From: Methylobacterium tardum
Lineage (GTDB): Bacteria > Pseudomonadota > Alphaproteobacteria > Rhizobiales > Beijerinckiaceae
Direction: 5' to 3'
DNA length: 64,000 nucleotides
Assembly (NCBI RefSeq): GCF_023546765.1
Contig: NZ_CP097484.1
Coordinates: forward strand, 2,512,001 to 2,576,000
Shown: in pieces, positions 42,178 through 52,705 of the stretch
Layout: the number at the start of each line of letters is the position of its first letter
How positions within the stretch are numbered: position 1 is the stretch's first letter
The notes under the pieces: generated by a model
Databases searched by the model: none
The model's input: the letters and a program-made list of their open reading frames with translations, nothing else
Told to the model about the DNA's origin: nothing
Translations under genes and position numbers: made by a program

Positions 42178-42924
42178 ATGGGCCAGAAAGTCAACCCGAT
42201 CGGTCTCCGGCTCGGCATCAACCGGACCTGGGATTCCCGCTGGTTCGCCAACAAGGGCGACTACGCGAAGCTCATGCACGAGGACGTCGCGATCCGCGCC
42301 GCCCTCATGAAGCAGCTCAAGCAGGCGGCGGTCTCCAAGATCGTCATCGAGCGCCCGCACCGGAAGTGCCGCGTCACCATCCACTCGGGTCGTCCGGGCG
42401 TGGTGATCGGCAAGAAGGGCGCGGATATCGAGAAGCTGCGCAAGCTCGTCGGCACCATGACCAAGGCCGACGTGACCATCAACATCGTCGAGGTGCGCAA
42501 GCCCGAGATCGACGCCACACTGGTGGCCGACTCGATCGCCCAGCAGCTCGAGCGCCGCGTCGCCTTCCGGCGCGCCATGAAGCGGGCCGTCCAGTCGGCC
42601 ATGCGTCTGGGCGCCGAGGGCATCCGGATCAACTGCTCGGGCCGTCTCGGCGGCGCCGAGATCGCCCGCCAGGAATGGTACCGCGAGGGTCGCGTCCCGC
42701 TGCACACGCTGCGCGCCGACGTCGATTACGGCACCGCTACGGCGTTCACGACCTACGGCACCTGCGGCATCAAGGTGTGGGTGTTCAAGGGCGAGATCCT
42801 TGAGCACGACCCGATGGCCCAGGACAAGAAGGCCCAGGAAGAGGGCGGCCGCTCCGGCGGACGCCGTGAGCGCGATGGCGAGGGCGGCCGCGAGCGCGGA
42901 CGCCGCGAGCGCGAGCACGCGTAA
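42178..42924 (+). CDS. rpsC: 30S ribosomal protein S3
   Basis: 248 residues from ATG 42178, with gaggaggaactg upstream. The KH domain ([22 protein letters not shown]) and the C-terminal S3 domain are complete. A highly charged Arg/Glu/Gly tail of about 30 residues extends past the E. coli C-terminus. S3 forms part of the mRNA entry helicase region. Confidence 0.97.
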   Translation: MGQKVNPIGLRLGINRTWDSRWFANKGDYAKLMHEDVAIRAALMKQLKQAAVSKIVIERPHRKCRVTIHSGRPGVVIGKKGADIEKLRKLVGTMTKADVTINIVEVRKPEIDATLVADSIAQQLERRVAFRRAMKRAVQSAMRLGAEGIRINCSGRLGGAEIARQEWYREGRVPLHTLRADVDYGTATAFTTYGTCGIKVWVFKGEILEHDPMAQDKKAQEEGGRSGGRRERDGEGGRERGRREREHA

Positions 42925-42935
42925 GGTAGGAAGCC

Positions 42936-43349
42936 ATGCTGCAACCGAAAAAGACCCGCTTCCGCAAGCAGTTCAAGGGCCGCATCCACGGTGCGGCCAA
43001 GGGCGGCTTCGAGCTGAACTTCGGCCAGTTCGGTCTGAAGGCGGTGGAGCCCGAGCGCGTCACCGCCCGCCAGATCGAGGCGGCCCGCCGCGCGATCACC
43101 CGCGAGATGAAGCGCCAAGGCCGCGTCTGGATCCGGGTGTTCCCGGACGTGCCGGTCTCGCCGAAGCCGACCGAGGTCCGCATGGGCTCCGGTAAGGGCG
43201 CCCCGGATTATTGGGCGGCCCGGGTCCATCCCGGCCGGATCATGTTCGAGGTCGACGGCGTTGCCGAGAACATCGCCAAGGAGGCGCTCCGCCTCGGCGC
43301 CGCGAAGCTCCCGATCCGCACGCGGGTCGTCCAGCGCATCGCCGACTGA
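42936..43349 (+). CDS. rplP: 50S ribosomal protein L16
   Basis: 137 residues ([19 protein letters not shown]), normal size. The [23 protein letters not shown] signature is intact. L16 helps position A-site tRNA. It starts 11 bases after rpsC and precedes rpmC by 12 bases. Confidence 0.97.
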   Translation: MLQPKKTRFRKQFKGRIHGAAKGGFELNFGQFGLKAVEPERVTARQIEAARRAITREMKRQGRVWIRVFPDVPVSPKPTEVRMGSGKGAPDYWAARVHPGRIMFEVDGVAENIAKEALRLGAAKLPIRTRVVQRIAD

Positions 43350-43361
43350 ACGGAGGATATC

Positions 43362-43577
43362 GTGAAGTCGACCCAACGAGTGTCTGATCTCAAGGCCCTG
43401 TCGCCGGATCAGCTGAATGACGAGTTGATCAACCTCAAGAAGGAGCAGTTCAACCTGCGCTTTCAGGGGGCCACCGGCCAGCTCGAGAACGTCGCCCGCG
43501 TCCGTGAGGTCCGCCGCGACATCGCCCGTGTCCGGACTCTGCAGCGTGCCAAGACGCTGCAGCAGGCCAAGGGCTGA
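43362..43577 (+). CDS. rpmC: 50S ribosomal protein L29
   Basis: 71 residues from GTG 43362, preceded by cggaggatatc. Two helices typical of L29: [22 protein letters not shown] and [20 protein letters not shown]29 lies at the tunnel exit near L23. The next gene, rpsQ, starts 21 bases later. Confidence 0.96.
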   Translation: MKSTQRVSDLKALSPDQLNDELINLKKEQFNLRFQGATGQLENVARVREVRRDIARVRTLQRAKTLQQAKG

Positions 43578-43598
43578 GGCGGGTTTTAGGAGACAACC

Positions 43599-43865
43599 AT
43601 GCCGAAGCGCATCCTGCAGGGCACCGTCGTCAGCGACAAGGGTGAGAAGACCATCGTGGTGAAAGTGGAGCGTCGCTTCACCCACCCGGTGATGAAGAAG
43701 ACCGTGCGTCGCTCGAAGAACTACCACGCGCACGACGAGGCGAATGTCGCCAAGGTCGGCCAGACGGTGTTCATCGAGGAGTGCCGCCCGTTCTCGAAGA
43801 CCAAGACCTGGAAGCTGGTCGAGGGCGACGCGACGGTGCAGGCCGAGGCCGGCGAGGCTGCCTGA
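43599..43865 (+). CDS. rpsQ: 30S ribosomal protein S17
   Basis: 88 residues from ATG 43599, with ttttaggagacaacc upstream. The [33 protein letters not shown] region and the [17 protein letters not shown] motif are typical. It ends the plus-strand block; rplN, its usual next neighbour, lies 13 kb away on the other strand. A terminator-like hairpin follows about 70 bases later. Confidence 0.97.
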   Translation: MPKRILQGTVVSDKGEKTIVVKVERRFTHPVMKKTVRRSKNYHAHDEANVAKVGQTVFIEECRPFSKTKTWKLVEGDATVQAEAGEAA

Positions 43866-43936
43866 TTGGGCGGCGGTCGGGGTCTAAGGATCCTGGCGCA
43901 TCCCGGGCCGACGTTGGGTCCTGTCTGATCGCTGGG

Positions 43937-43968
43937 AGCCTCGCGGCAACGCGGGGCTTTCGCGTTTT
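43937..43968 (+). terminator. Terminator-like hairpin after rpsQ
   Basis: AGCCTCGCG-gcaa-CGCGGGGCT (one G-U pair) followed by ttcgcgTTTT. It is positioned to end the str-S10 transcript now that spc no longer follows. Confidence 0.6.
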
Positions 43969-44138
43969 CGCCGCCAGGATGGTTCGATGTCTGCCTCGCA
44001 CGGCGCGGGGCTTTCGGATCGCTCCGTCTGCACCGGTGGTGGTGGCGAAGCCAGGGACCGTTCCGGGATCCAGGAAGGTGCCGATCGCTACACGCGATAG
44101 CACGTGTCGGCACGTTGTTCGGGCATCCATCCCATCTT

Positions 44139-44250
44139 CCTCATTCTGAGATGACCGCGCTGCGGGCCTCGAAGGAGGGCTCCAGCCAGCCCTGCGATCC
44201 CTGGAGGGCTCCTTCGAAGCCTCCGCTTCGCTCCGGCACCTCAGGATGAG
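44139..44250. repeat. Long imperfect palindrome, family A copy 3 (rpsQ-recA gap)
   Basis: Left arm cctcattctgagatgaccgc, right arm ctccggcacctcaggatgag, with a near-perfect internal GGGCCTCGAAGGAGGGCTCC / GGAGGGCTCCTTCGAAGCC pairing. Same family as copies at 2241, 19424 and 57253. The rest of the 43866-44487 gap shows no gene I can support. Confidence 0.88.
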
Positions 44251-44487
44251 CTGGTGGCTGGGACGGCCGCCGGGATAGCGCCACGTTGACGTGGCGCGCG
44301 CTGCCCTGGGTTCCTGCGCTGCGCTCTTGATGACGCGGGACCCGCTGACCGAAGCCTTCAACTGGCAACCGTACCGGGCGCCGTCAGCGGCTAGGCTTGC
44401 GGCGCGGCCGGTTGGCCAAGGGAACGCCGGGCTGTCTCAACTCTGGAGCGATCCGCCCCAAACCGTTCCCTCGCACTTGCCGGATGA

Positions 44488-44502
44488 GAACAAAACAGGT
44501 AC
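44488..44502 (+). promoter_or_regulatory. Candidate LexA (SOS) box upstream of recA
   Basis: GAAC-aaaacag-GTAC at 62 bases before the recA start. The alphaproteobacterial LexA box is a direct repeat GAAC-N7-GAAC (or its complement); this matches with one changed base in the second half. Spacing and position fit, so it is a reasonable but unproven site. Confidence 0.5.
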
Positions 44503-44564
44503 ATAAGGCGGGTGTTGAAGCGCGTTGTGAACGGCGCCCAACCCCTTCATAAGGAGCCCGCCAG

Positions 44565-45656
<1,092 letters not shown>

Positions 45657-45713
45657 GCCTCCCCACCGCGGCCAGAACGGGCGCGGCTGGTTCATCGACG
45701 CGAGACATTTGGC

Positions 45714-45736
45714 GGCCCCGGAGCTTCTCCGGGGCC
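45714..45736. terminator. Hairpin between convergent recA and cckA
   Basis: GGCCCCGGAG-ctt-CTCCGGGGCC, a perfect ten-base stem with a three-base loop, midway between the two convergent stops. There is no T-run on either side, so intrinsic termination would be weak; it may instead block exonucleases or read-through. Confidence 0.4.
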
Positions 45737-45853
45737 GTCTGCCGTTCCGGAGCTGCCCCACAGTCCGACCTGCTCAATGCGGCCGTCGCAGGCGTCCGCA
45801 GCACGCCGCCGAACCCCTCGTGCCGGGCAGGTCGCCGGCAAACTGCCGCCGCC

Positions 45854-48657
45854 TCAATCCGCCATCGTCTTCTTCACCGTCTCGACGAGTTGCTTCAGGC
45901 TGAAGGGCTTGGGGAGGAAGTTGAAGGTCTCACCCTCCGGCAGGTTCTTGCGGAACGCATCCTCGGCGTAGCCGGAGACGAAGATCACCTTCAGGTCGGG
46001 CTGATGCTTGCGCACCTCCCGCAGCAGGGTCGGGCCGTCCATCTCGGGCATGACGACGTCGGAGACGACGAGGTCGATCTCTTGAGCCCCCTCGCGCACG
46101 ATCGCCAGGGCCTCGAGGCCCGAAGCGGCCTCCAGCACCGTGTAGCCGCGCGCCGAGAGCGCCCGGCTGTTGACCGCCCGGACCGGATCCTCGTCCTCCA
46201 CGAGCAGGATGGTCCCCTGCCCCGTATGGTCGGCCGCCGGCTTGCGCGGCGCCGGTGCGTCGATCTTCGCTTGGGGCTTGGCCTCGGATTTGGCCTCGGC
46301 GCGCGCGGCCGACTCGCCCGCGGGGGGCGCTGCGCCGCCGGCCCGATCCTGCCCGGACGGCGACGGCAGAGCGGCCGCTTCGGTCCGCGGCAGGGCCGGT
46401 GTGGCGGTTACGAGCGGCGCCTCCTCGTGCTCGGCGACGGGGACGTGCCGCGGCAGGTAGATGCGGAAGGCGGTCCCCTCCCCGACGGTCGATTGCACGT
46501 CGATGGTGCCGCCGGACTGCTTGACGATACCGAACACCGTCGAGAGGCCGAGCCCCGTGCCCTTGCCGATCTCCTTGGTGGTAAAGAACGGTTCGAAGAT
46601 CTTCTCCATCAGCTCGGGCGGGATGCCCTGCCCGGTGTCGCGAACCTCGATGAGGATATGATCGCCTGCCGGCGCGCCGCCGCGCCCGTCCGCCACCGCC
46701 GCAGGGCCCGGATCGGTCACGTTCTCGGTCCGGATCATCAGCTTGCCGCCGTCCGGCATGGCGTCGCGGGCATTGACCGCGAGGTTGACGATCACCTGCT
46801 CGAACTGGTTGACGTCGGCCTTCACCGGCCAGACCTCGCGGCCGTGCTTCAACTCCAGGGCGACGCGCTCGCCGAGCAGGCGCTTCAGCAGCAGGGTCAG
46901 CTCGGAGAGCGCCTCCCCAACATTCATCACCTCCGGACGCAGCGTCTGCCGCCGTGAGAACGCCAGGAGCTGGCGGACGAGGCCCGCCGCCCGGTTGGCG
47001 TTCTGCTTGATCTGCATGATGTCCTGGAAGGCCGGGTCGGTCGGCCGGTGGCTGGCCAGCAGCAGGTCCGAGTAGCCGATGATCGCCTGCAGCACGTTGT
47101 TGAAGTCGTGCGCGATCCCGCCCGCGAGCTGGCCCACGGCGTTCATCTTCTGCGCCTGCGCGACCTGCTGCTCCAGCTGCCGCTGCGCCGTGGTATCAAG
47201 GGCGTAGAGGATGACGCGCTCGGCCTCGTCGGTCTGCTGAACCGGGTCGCCGCCGTCGGCCGGGCTGAGCCACACCCGCGCCGAGCGGCCGCCCGGGCCG
47301 TTCAGCTGGACCTCGATGGGCTCGGGATCGGTCAGGCCGCTTGTCGCGCGGGCGAGGCCGGCCTCCAGGGCGGTGCGGTCGGCGACCGAATCCGCGACGT
47401 TGGGCTCGGCCCGCGTCGCGCCCTCGACGCCGATCGCGCCGTCCTCGACCTGGCGCGGCACCGTGCCGAACAGCCGGGTGAAGGAGGCATTGGCCCGGGC
47501 GATCCGGCCGGTCCGGTCGAGGGTCGCAATGGCGATGGGCGAGTTGTTGAGGAAGCGGGCGAGGCGCACCTCGGCGGCGCGCTGCGGCTCGTCGGTCTCG
47601 GCGCCGGCGGAGCGGTTGATCACGAAGGTGCGCGAGGAGCCCGGCTTGCCGTCCTTCCCGAAGGCGACGCGATGATAGAGCCGCACCGGCAGGGTGTGGC
47701 CGTTGCGGCGGCGCAGGTCGAGGTCGAACCGGTCGGTGCGCACCTCGCCCGGCAGCCCGGCGGTGCGCACCAGGACGTCCGCTTCGGGGGCGATCTCGGT
47801 GAGGTGCGGGCCCCCGGGGCCGACGCTCGCCGGTCGTAGCCGAGCCAGGCGGCAAGCGTCGCGTTCATGTAGACGATGGCGCCGGCCGGATCGATCGACA
47901 GGAAGCCTGCCGGGGCATGGTCGAGATAGTCGATCGCGTGCTGGAGTTCCTGGAAGACGTTCTCCTGGCGCTCGCGCTCGGCGGTGATGTCGGCGACCGT
48001 CCAGAGCGCGGCGGCCCGGCGCGGGCGCAGGAGCGGACGGACCGAGACCCGGTACCAGCCGAAGCTGCGCTCGCCGGCGATCGGGCCGAGCGGCGGCGAC
48101 ATCCGCACTTCCTCGGTATGGGCGCGGGCGTCGCGCGAGGCCTGCGACAGGCGGTAGACCGCTTCGGAGACCTCCGGCGAGCCGACCAGGATGCGCTCCA
48201 CCGGGACGAGGTTCGAGAAGGTCTCGCCGCCGGCGATTCGCAGGTAGGCTTCGTTGGCGTATATCAGCCGGCCGCTATCCTCGGCGACCAGCGCGCCGTC
48301 CGGCGAGGCGTCGGCGATGCCCTTGGTGATGTCGTCCCGGGCGGCGCTGCCGCTGAGCTGGAGCGCGCCGATCGCCAGGGCGAACAGGAAGAACACGCCG
48401 GCCATGGCCAGCAGCGCCAGCAGCCACACGATCAGCGACTGGGCCTGCTCGTTCGCCACGAACGACAGGCCGATGGCAGCCCCGACCAGCAGGCCCGCCA
48501 GGACCAGCAGCAACCCGACCCGGCCCGGCTGCTCCGAGCGGTCGATCGACCCCGTCCCCTGCGGGACCGGACCCTGGGCGCCGGAGATCGGCAGTCCAGA
48601 ATTCTGCGGGCCCCCGGCGGGCGCCGGAGGTCCAGTGACGTCGGCCATCGGCTTCAT
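45854..48657 (-). CDS. cckA: Cell-cycle hybrid histidine kinase CckA (1-base frame break)
   Basis: About 934 residues if one missing base is restored. Two N-terminal membrane helices ([20 protein letters not shown] and [20 protein letters not shown]), PAS regions, HisKA ([20 protein letters not shown]), HATPase ([29 protein letters not shown]) and a C-terminal receiver ([14 protein letters not shown], Asp in [12 protein letters not shown]). The frame breaks at the CCGG at 47830-47833; inserting T gives [18 protein letters not shown]. In Caulobacter CckA sends phosphate through ChpT to CtrA. Here it lies at the end of a flagellar gene series whose upstream region carries CtrA-type boxes. Confidence 0.88.
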
Positions 48658-48814
48658 TCCAGAACGATCCCCCGGTTAGGCCTGCCGGCCATATCAGGGC
48701 AAGGGCAGCGCGGCACCACTGACGTCGCGCCAAGCCTCGGCACAGCCTCGCGAAAAAAGGTGGACGAAGCGTGGCTTTCCCGGCCGATCGTCCGGCCGCC
48801 GCTGCGGCCGGGGC

Positions 48815-49882
48815 TTACGCGGCCCTCCGGCGCAGGCGCAGGACGAACCCGATCACCTCGGCCACCGCCCGGTAATGCTCGGCGGGGATCTCGCGGTCGA
48901 TCTCCACGGTGGCGTGCAGCGCCCGGGCCAGCGGCGGGTTCTCGATCACCGCGACGCCGTGCTCGGCCGCCACCGTGCGGATCCGCAGAGCCAGCGCGTC
49001 GACGCCCTTGGCGACGCAGATCGGCGCGGCCATGCCGGCTTCGTATCGGAGGGCCACCGCGTAGTGGGTCGGGTTGGTCACCACCACGGTGGCGGTCGGA
49101 ACGGCGGCCATCATCCGCTTCTTCACCCGCGCCATGCGCAGCTGCTTCATGCGGCCCTTGACCTCCGGATTGCCGTCCGACTCCTTCATCTCCTGCTTCA
49201 GCTCTTCCTTCGTCATGCGGTGGCGCTTGCGCCAGCGGAACCGCGCGTAGAGCGCGTCGCCCAGGGTGATCGCGAGGTGCATGCACAGCATGCCGGCGAG
49301 CAGCCGCAGGCTCAGGGACAGGATCGCCGGCAGGCACGCGGTGGGGTCGAGCTGAACGAACACCTCGAGCCGGTCGCGGTCGTTCCACAGGAGCACGGCG
49401 CCGACCACGCCCACGATCGTGATCTTCGCCAGTCCCTTGCCGAACTGGAACCAGGCCTCGATGCCGAGCAGGCGCTTCAGGCCTGCCATCGGTGACAGCC
49501 GCTCGAATTTCGGCATCAGCGATTCGGTGCTGAACACCAGCGGGTGTTGGAGCAGGCCCGCGGCGAGACCCGCGACGATGGCGAGGCCCACCGGCACGGC
49601 CACCGCCTGGAGCCACAGCCAGAGCCCCCGCGTCGCGGCGGCCTTCATGGCGGTGGCGTCGTCCGGGAGGGTGTGGGCGTTCGCCAGATAGGCCTTCAAC
49701 CCGTACAGGAGGTTCTGCGCGATGCTCGGGCCCGCGACCATCAGGGCGAGGGTGAAGGCGGCCAGCAACGCGAAGGTGTTGATCTCGGTGCTGCTCGCGA
49801 CGTCGCCGCGCTCGATCGCCTGATCGAGGCGCCGTTGGGACGGCTCCTCGGTCTTGTCCTCGTCATCCGCGCCGTCAGCCAT
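48815..49882 (-). CDS. flhB: Flagellar export protein FlhB
   Basis: 355 residues (MADGADDEDKTEEPSQRRLD). Four membrane helices in the N-terminal half and the cytoplasmic switch domain with the autocleavage motif NPTH (VVVTNPTHYAVALRY). Cleavage between Asn and Pro switches export from hook to filament subunits. It lies 47 bases after fliR and upstream of cckA by about 160 bases. Size is normal. Confidence 0.96.
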   Translation of the reverse strand: MADGADDEDKTEEPSQRRLDQAIERGDVASSTEINTFALLAAFTLALMVAGPSIAQNLLYGLKAYLANAHTLPDDATAMKAAATRGLWLWLQAVAVPVGLAIVAGLAAGLLQHPLVFSTESLMPKFERLSPMAGLKRLLGIEAWFQFGKGLAKITIVGVVGAVLLWNDRDRLEVFVQLDPTACLPAILSLSLRLLAGMLCMHLAITLGDALYARFRWRKRHRMTKEELKQEMKESDGNPEVKGRMKQLRMARVKKRMMAAVPTATVVVTNPTHYAVALRYEAGMAAPICVAKGVDALALRIRTVAAEHGVAVIENPPLARALHATVEIDREIPAEHYRAVAEVIGFVLRLRRRAA

Positions 49883-49929
49883 CGCGCATCGACCTCAGCG
49901 CGTGCCGAAGCGGCGGGGGGCGGGCACGG

Positions 49930-50691
49930 TCATCGGCCGACATACGCGCCGAGATACCGGCCGATATCGTCCAGAAAGACTCCCATCATGACGCCGAGGG
50001 CGCCCATCAGGATGACCATTCCGGCCAGAACTGAGGCCGGGACCGCCAGGAAGAACACCTGCAATTGCGGCATCAGGCGCGACAGCACGCCGAGCCCGAG
50101 ATTGAACAGGAGACCGAAGGCGATGAACGGCCCGGAGATCTGGACCGCCAGCGTGAAGCCACGGGCGAGCGCCCGGGTCGCCAGCATCAGCGCGTCCGAG
50201 AAGGCCGGCACACCGTCCGGCGGCAGCACGACGTAGCTGCGGGCCAAGCCCTCGATGGCCAGATGGTGCAGGTCGGCGGCGAAGATCAGCGTGATGCCGA
50301 GCAGCGACAGGAAGTTGCCGATCGCCACCTGCTGGCCGCCCTGGCTCGGATCCACCGTCATCGCGTAGGACAGGCCGAGCTGCGCCGAGATGATCACCCC
50401 GGCGGTCTGCAGGGCGGCGAGCACCATCCGCACCGTGAGGCCGAGCACCAGCCCGACGATCGTCTCCCCGAACAGCAGCCCGATCAGCCGGGGCCCGGCC
50501 AGCCCCTCCGTGCCGCCGAGCAGCGGGCGCACGGTCGGAAACAGCACCAGCGTCGTGAGCACCGCGAAGGCGAGACGCAGCCGCGGCGACACCGTCTGCT
50601 CGCCGATCCCGGGCATCAGCATGATCAGCGTGCCGACGCGCGCGAAGGTGATCAGAAAGGCCGACGCGATCCCGGGCACGAGCAGGTTCAT
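49930..50691 (-). CDS. fliR: Flagellar export channel protein FliR
   Basis: 253 residues (MNLLVPGIASAFLITFARVG), six or so membrane helices. FliR joins FliP and FliQ in the core export gate. The family region FGETIVGLVLGLTVRMVLAALQTAG (core GLVLGLTVRM) is present. It starts 51 bases after fliQ. A longer shifted frame overlapping it is not credible. Confidence 0.94.
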   Translation of the reverse strand: MNLLVPGIASAFLITFARVGTLIMLMPGIGEQTVSPRLRLAFAVLTTLVLFPTVRPLLGGTEGLAGPRLIGLLFGETIVGLVLGLTVRMVLAALQTAGVIISAQLGLSYAMTVDPSQGGQQVAIGNFLSLLGITLIFAADLHHLAIEGLARSYVVLPPDGVPAFSDALMLATRALARGFTLAVQISGPFIAFGLLFNLGLGVLSRLMPQLQVFFLAVPASVLAGMVILMGALGVMMGVFLDDIGRYLGAYVGR

Positions 50692-50742
50692 CGCCGCCCC
50701 TATGGCACGCGAATCTGGCCCCTGTCGCGGCGGGATTGTGCA

Positions 50743-51009
50743 TCAGCCGCCCGCCGCGATCCGGGCGGCGATGCGGACCATGTAGCCGGCCATGGCGTCA
50801 CCGATGAAGGGCAGCATCAGCAGCAGCGCGGCGAACACCGCGACGATCTTGGGCACGTAGATCAGGGTCTGCTCCTGGACCTGGGTCAGGGCCTGGACGA
50901 GCGAGACGGCGAGTCCGACGGCGAGGGAGACGAGCATCAGCGGTCCGGCGATCTTCAGGAAGACGAAGATGCCGTCGCGGGCGATGTCGAGAATGGCGAG
51001 GCCGGTCAT
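50743..51009 (-). CDS. fliQ: Flagellar export channel protein FliQ
   Basis: 88 residues with two membrane helices (FLKIAGPLMLVSLAVGLAVSL and VPKIVAVFAALLLMLPFIGDAM). The LVQALTQVQEQTLIYVPKI motif is diagnostic for FliQ. It joins FliP and FliR in the export gate. It lies 120 bases after fliE, the longest gap in this series. No fliP is found in the window. Confidence 0.95.
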   Translation of the reverse strand: MTGLAILDIARDGIFVFLKIAGPLMLVSLAVGLAVSLVQALTQVQEQTLIYVPKIVAVFAALLLMLPFIGDAMAGYMVRIAARIAAGG

Positions 51010-51129
51010 TGGGGGCCGTTGGTACCGGGGTTCTGGAGCGGGACGGCCGATGCAGTCCCCGCGCGGCGCGGGGGCTCGCCGGCGAGCGGTTTGGACGGTC
51101 CGATCGATCGGACGCAGAACGGATCCGCG

Positions 51130-51443
51130 TCAGATCTGCATCCGCATGATCTCCTCGTAGGCGGAGATCATCCGGTCGCGCACCGCGACCATGGTCTGGA
51201 GGGCGGTCTCGCTCTCGGCCACCGCGGTGACCACGTCGACCACGTTGGCCTTGCCGGACGCGGCCGAGACGGCCTGCGCGTCGGCCCGCCGCCCGGCATC
51301 GCCGACGCTGTCCAGCGTCTGTCCGAGAAGCTGCATGAAGTCGCCGCCCGCCTCCGCGGCCGGCTGCACCCGGGGGTGGGCCGACCGGAGGCCGTGCCCT
51401 GGACGGCGGCGTAGGCGCCCGCCGCGAAGTTGCTCGAAGCCAT
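51130..51443 (-). CDS. fliE: Flagellar hook-basal body protein FliE (1-base frame break)
   Basis: 104 residues if one missing base is restored. N-terminus MASSNFAAGAYAAVQGTASG; C-terminus GGDFMQLLGQTLDSVGDA through TMVAVRDRMISAYEEIMRMQI, the typical FliE tail. The break lies near 51370-51390; two CCGG sites are close (51370-51373 and one at about 51384-51387) and inserting A or T at either rejoins the frame. FliE connects the MS ring to the rod. It lies 32 bases after flgC. Confidence 0.85.
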
Positions 51444-51475
51444 GGCCAGAGTCCTTGCTGTGCGTCCCTACGCGG

Positions 51476-51883
51476 TCACTTCAGGATCGCCAGCGTCTGC
51501 GCCAGCATCTTGCGGGTGGACGTGACCATGTTGAGATTGGCCTCGTAGGAGCGCTGGGCCTCGCGCAGATCCATGTTCTCGATGAGCGCGTTGACGTTGG
51601 GCATCTGCACCTCGCCCCGGGCGTTGGCCGCCGGGTTTCCAGGCTCGTGCTTGGTCCGGAATGCCGACGGGTCGCGCCGGATGCGGCCGGCCTCCACGAG
51701 CCGGGCCCCGGTCTCGCCGTCGAGATGGCTGGTGAAGGTCGGGATCTTGCGCCGATAGGGCTCCGCTCCGGGCGATGCGGGCGCGGAATCGGCGTTGGCG
51801 ATGTTCTCGGCGATGATCCGCATCCGGCCCGACTGGGCCTTGAGGCCGGCCGCCGCCACCGTGAGCGACTTGCTGAATTCCAT
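51476..51883 (-). CDS. flgC: Flagellar proximal rod protein FlgC
   Basis: 135 residues (MEFSKSLTVAAAGLKAQSGR). The rod-protein N-terminal motif RIIAENIANADSAP and the C-terminal MRDAQRSYEANL-type segment (here MDLREAQRSYEANLNMVTSTRKMLAQTLAILK; core REAQRSYEANL) are present. FlgC forms part of the proximal rod with FlgB and FlgF. It follows flgB by 47 bases. Normal size. Confidence 0.95.
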   Translation of the reverse strand: MEFSKSLTVAAAGLKAQSGRMRIIAENIANADSAPASPGAEPYRRKIPTFTSHLDGETGARLVEAGRIRRDPSAFRTKHEPGNPAANARGEVQMPNVNALIENMDLREAQRSYEANLNMVTSTRKMLAQTLAILK

Positions 51884-51930
51884 GGTTCAGGCCCTCCGCG
51901 CCGTGACCGAATAGCCTTTGTCCCGGATGC

Positions 51931-52335
51931 TCAGCTCTTGCCGACTGCGATCTTCAGGGTGGTCAGGCTGTGCTGATAGAGCGAGGCGGCGAGCTGGTAG
52001 TCCGACTGGTTGTCGCCGGCCTTCATCATCTCGTCCTCGAGGTTGACGGCGTTGCCGCTCGGGCGCGTCTCGAAGCCCTTCGCGCGCTTCGACGCGGCGT
52101 CGTCCGCCCCCTGCCCGGCCGGAGCGATGTGGGCCGGGCTGGTCAGCGCCAGGGTCGTCGACGATGAGACCAGGGTGCCGGTTGCCCGGTCCATGCGGGG
52201 CTCCACGAGATCGCGGGGCTTGAAGCCCGGCATGTCGGCATTGGCCACGTTCTCGGCAATCACGCCCTGGCGCGCCTGGGCCCATTGCATCCGGGTGCGC
52301 AGCATGCCGAGCACGGGCAGATCTGTGAGGGCCAA
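51931..52335 (-). CDS. flgB: Flagellar proximal rod protein FlgB
   Basis: 134 residues from TTG 52335, chosen because ggagg lies six bases upstream and the product (LALTDLPVLGMLRTRMQWAQ) aligns with the usual FlgB start. An ATG at 52395 would add 20 residues but has no ribosome-binding site and lies only two bases from a CtrA-type box, leaving no room for a leader. The rod motif RQGVIAENVANADMPGFKPRDL is intact. First gene of the flgB-flgC-fliE-fliQ-fliR-flhB-cckA series. Confidence 0.88.
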   Translation of the reverse strand: MALTDLPVLGMLRTRMQWAQARQGVIAENVANADMPGFKPRDLVEPRMDRATGTLVSSSTTLALTSPAHIAPAGQGADDAASKRAKGFETRPSGNAVNLEDEMMKAGDNQSDYQLAASLYQHSLTTLKIAVGKS

Positions 52336-52397
52336 GGTCGCCTCCGGCAGGGCCGCGCCGAAGCCGGCGGGCTCGGCAAAATCTGCCGCGTGCATGG

Positions 52398-52412
52398 TTA
52401 ACGGTGCGTTAA
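52398..52412 (-). promoter_or_regulatory. CtrA-type box upstream of flgB
   Basis: TTAA-cggtgcg-TTAA, an exact match to the CtrA consensus TTAA-N7-TTAA. It lies 62 bases upstream of the chosen flgB start, where a CtrA-activated promoter would have its -35 region. A second exact match lies at 52601-52615. Confidence 0.75.
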
Positions 52413-52600
52413 AGATGTGGGTGGGCCAGCAACGACGGGTGGCCACGCCGCCGACCGGTCAGGCCGCCCCTTGCCTGATCGCCTCTGATGGTGCGGTCGC
52501 GGGCCGGCATGTGCAGGCTGCGGCAATCCGGTTCCCGATGGGCCCGCGCGAGACCCACTTCACAACCTATTGTCTTGATAGCGTTGGTTTAAAAGGTCTG

Positions 52601-52615
52601 TTAACGAACTCTTAA
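52601..52615 (+). promoter_or_regulatory. CtrA-type box upstream of the fliO-like gene
   Basis: TTAA-cgaactc-TTAA, an exact TTAA-N7-TTAA match about 90 bases upstream of the fliO-like start, on the divergent side of the same intergenic region. Two exact matches within 220 bases of GC-rich DNA is unlikely by chance. Confidence 0.72.
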
Positions 52616-52705
52616 CGTCATTTGCCTTGCAGCCCTGCCGGCGTGGTATGGACAAGCCGTGCCGGTCGCGGACCAGCGGCGGCCGGAACGTGCGAGTGCG
52701 TAATT

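Noticed and set aside
43781..44506. Short plus-strand frames between rpsQ and recA
   Set aside because: They run through the terminator-like hairpin and the family A palindrome and lack ribosome-binding sites and protein-like composition.
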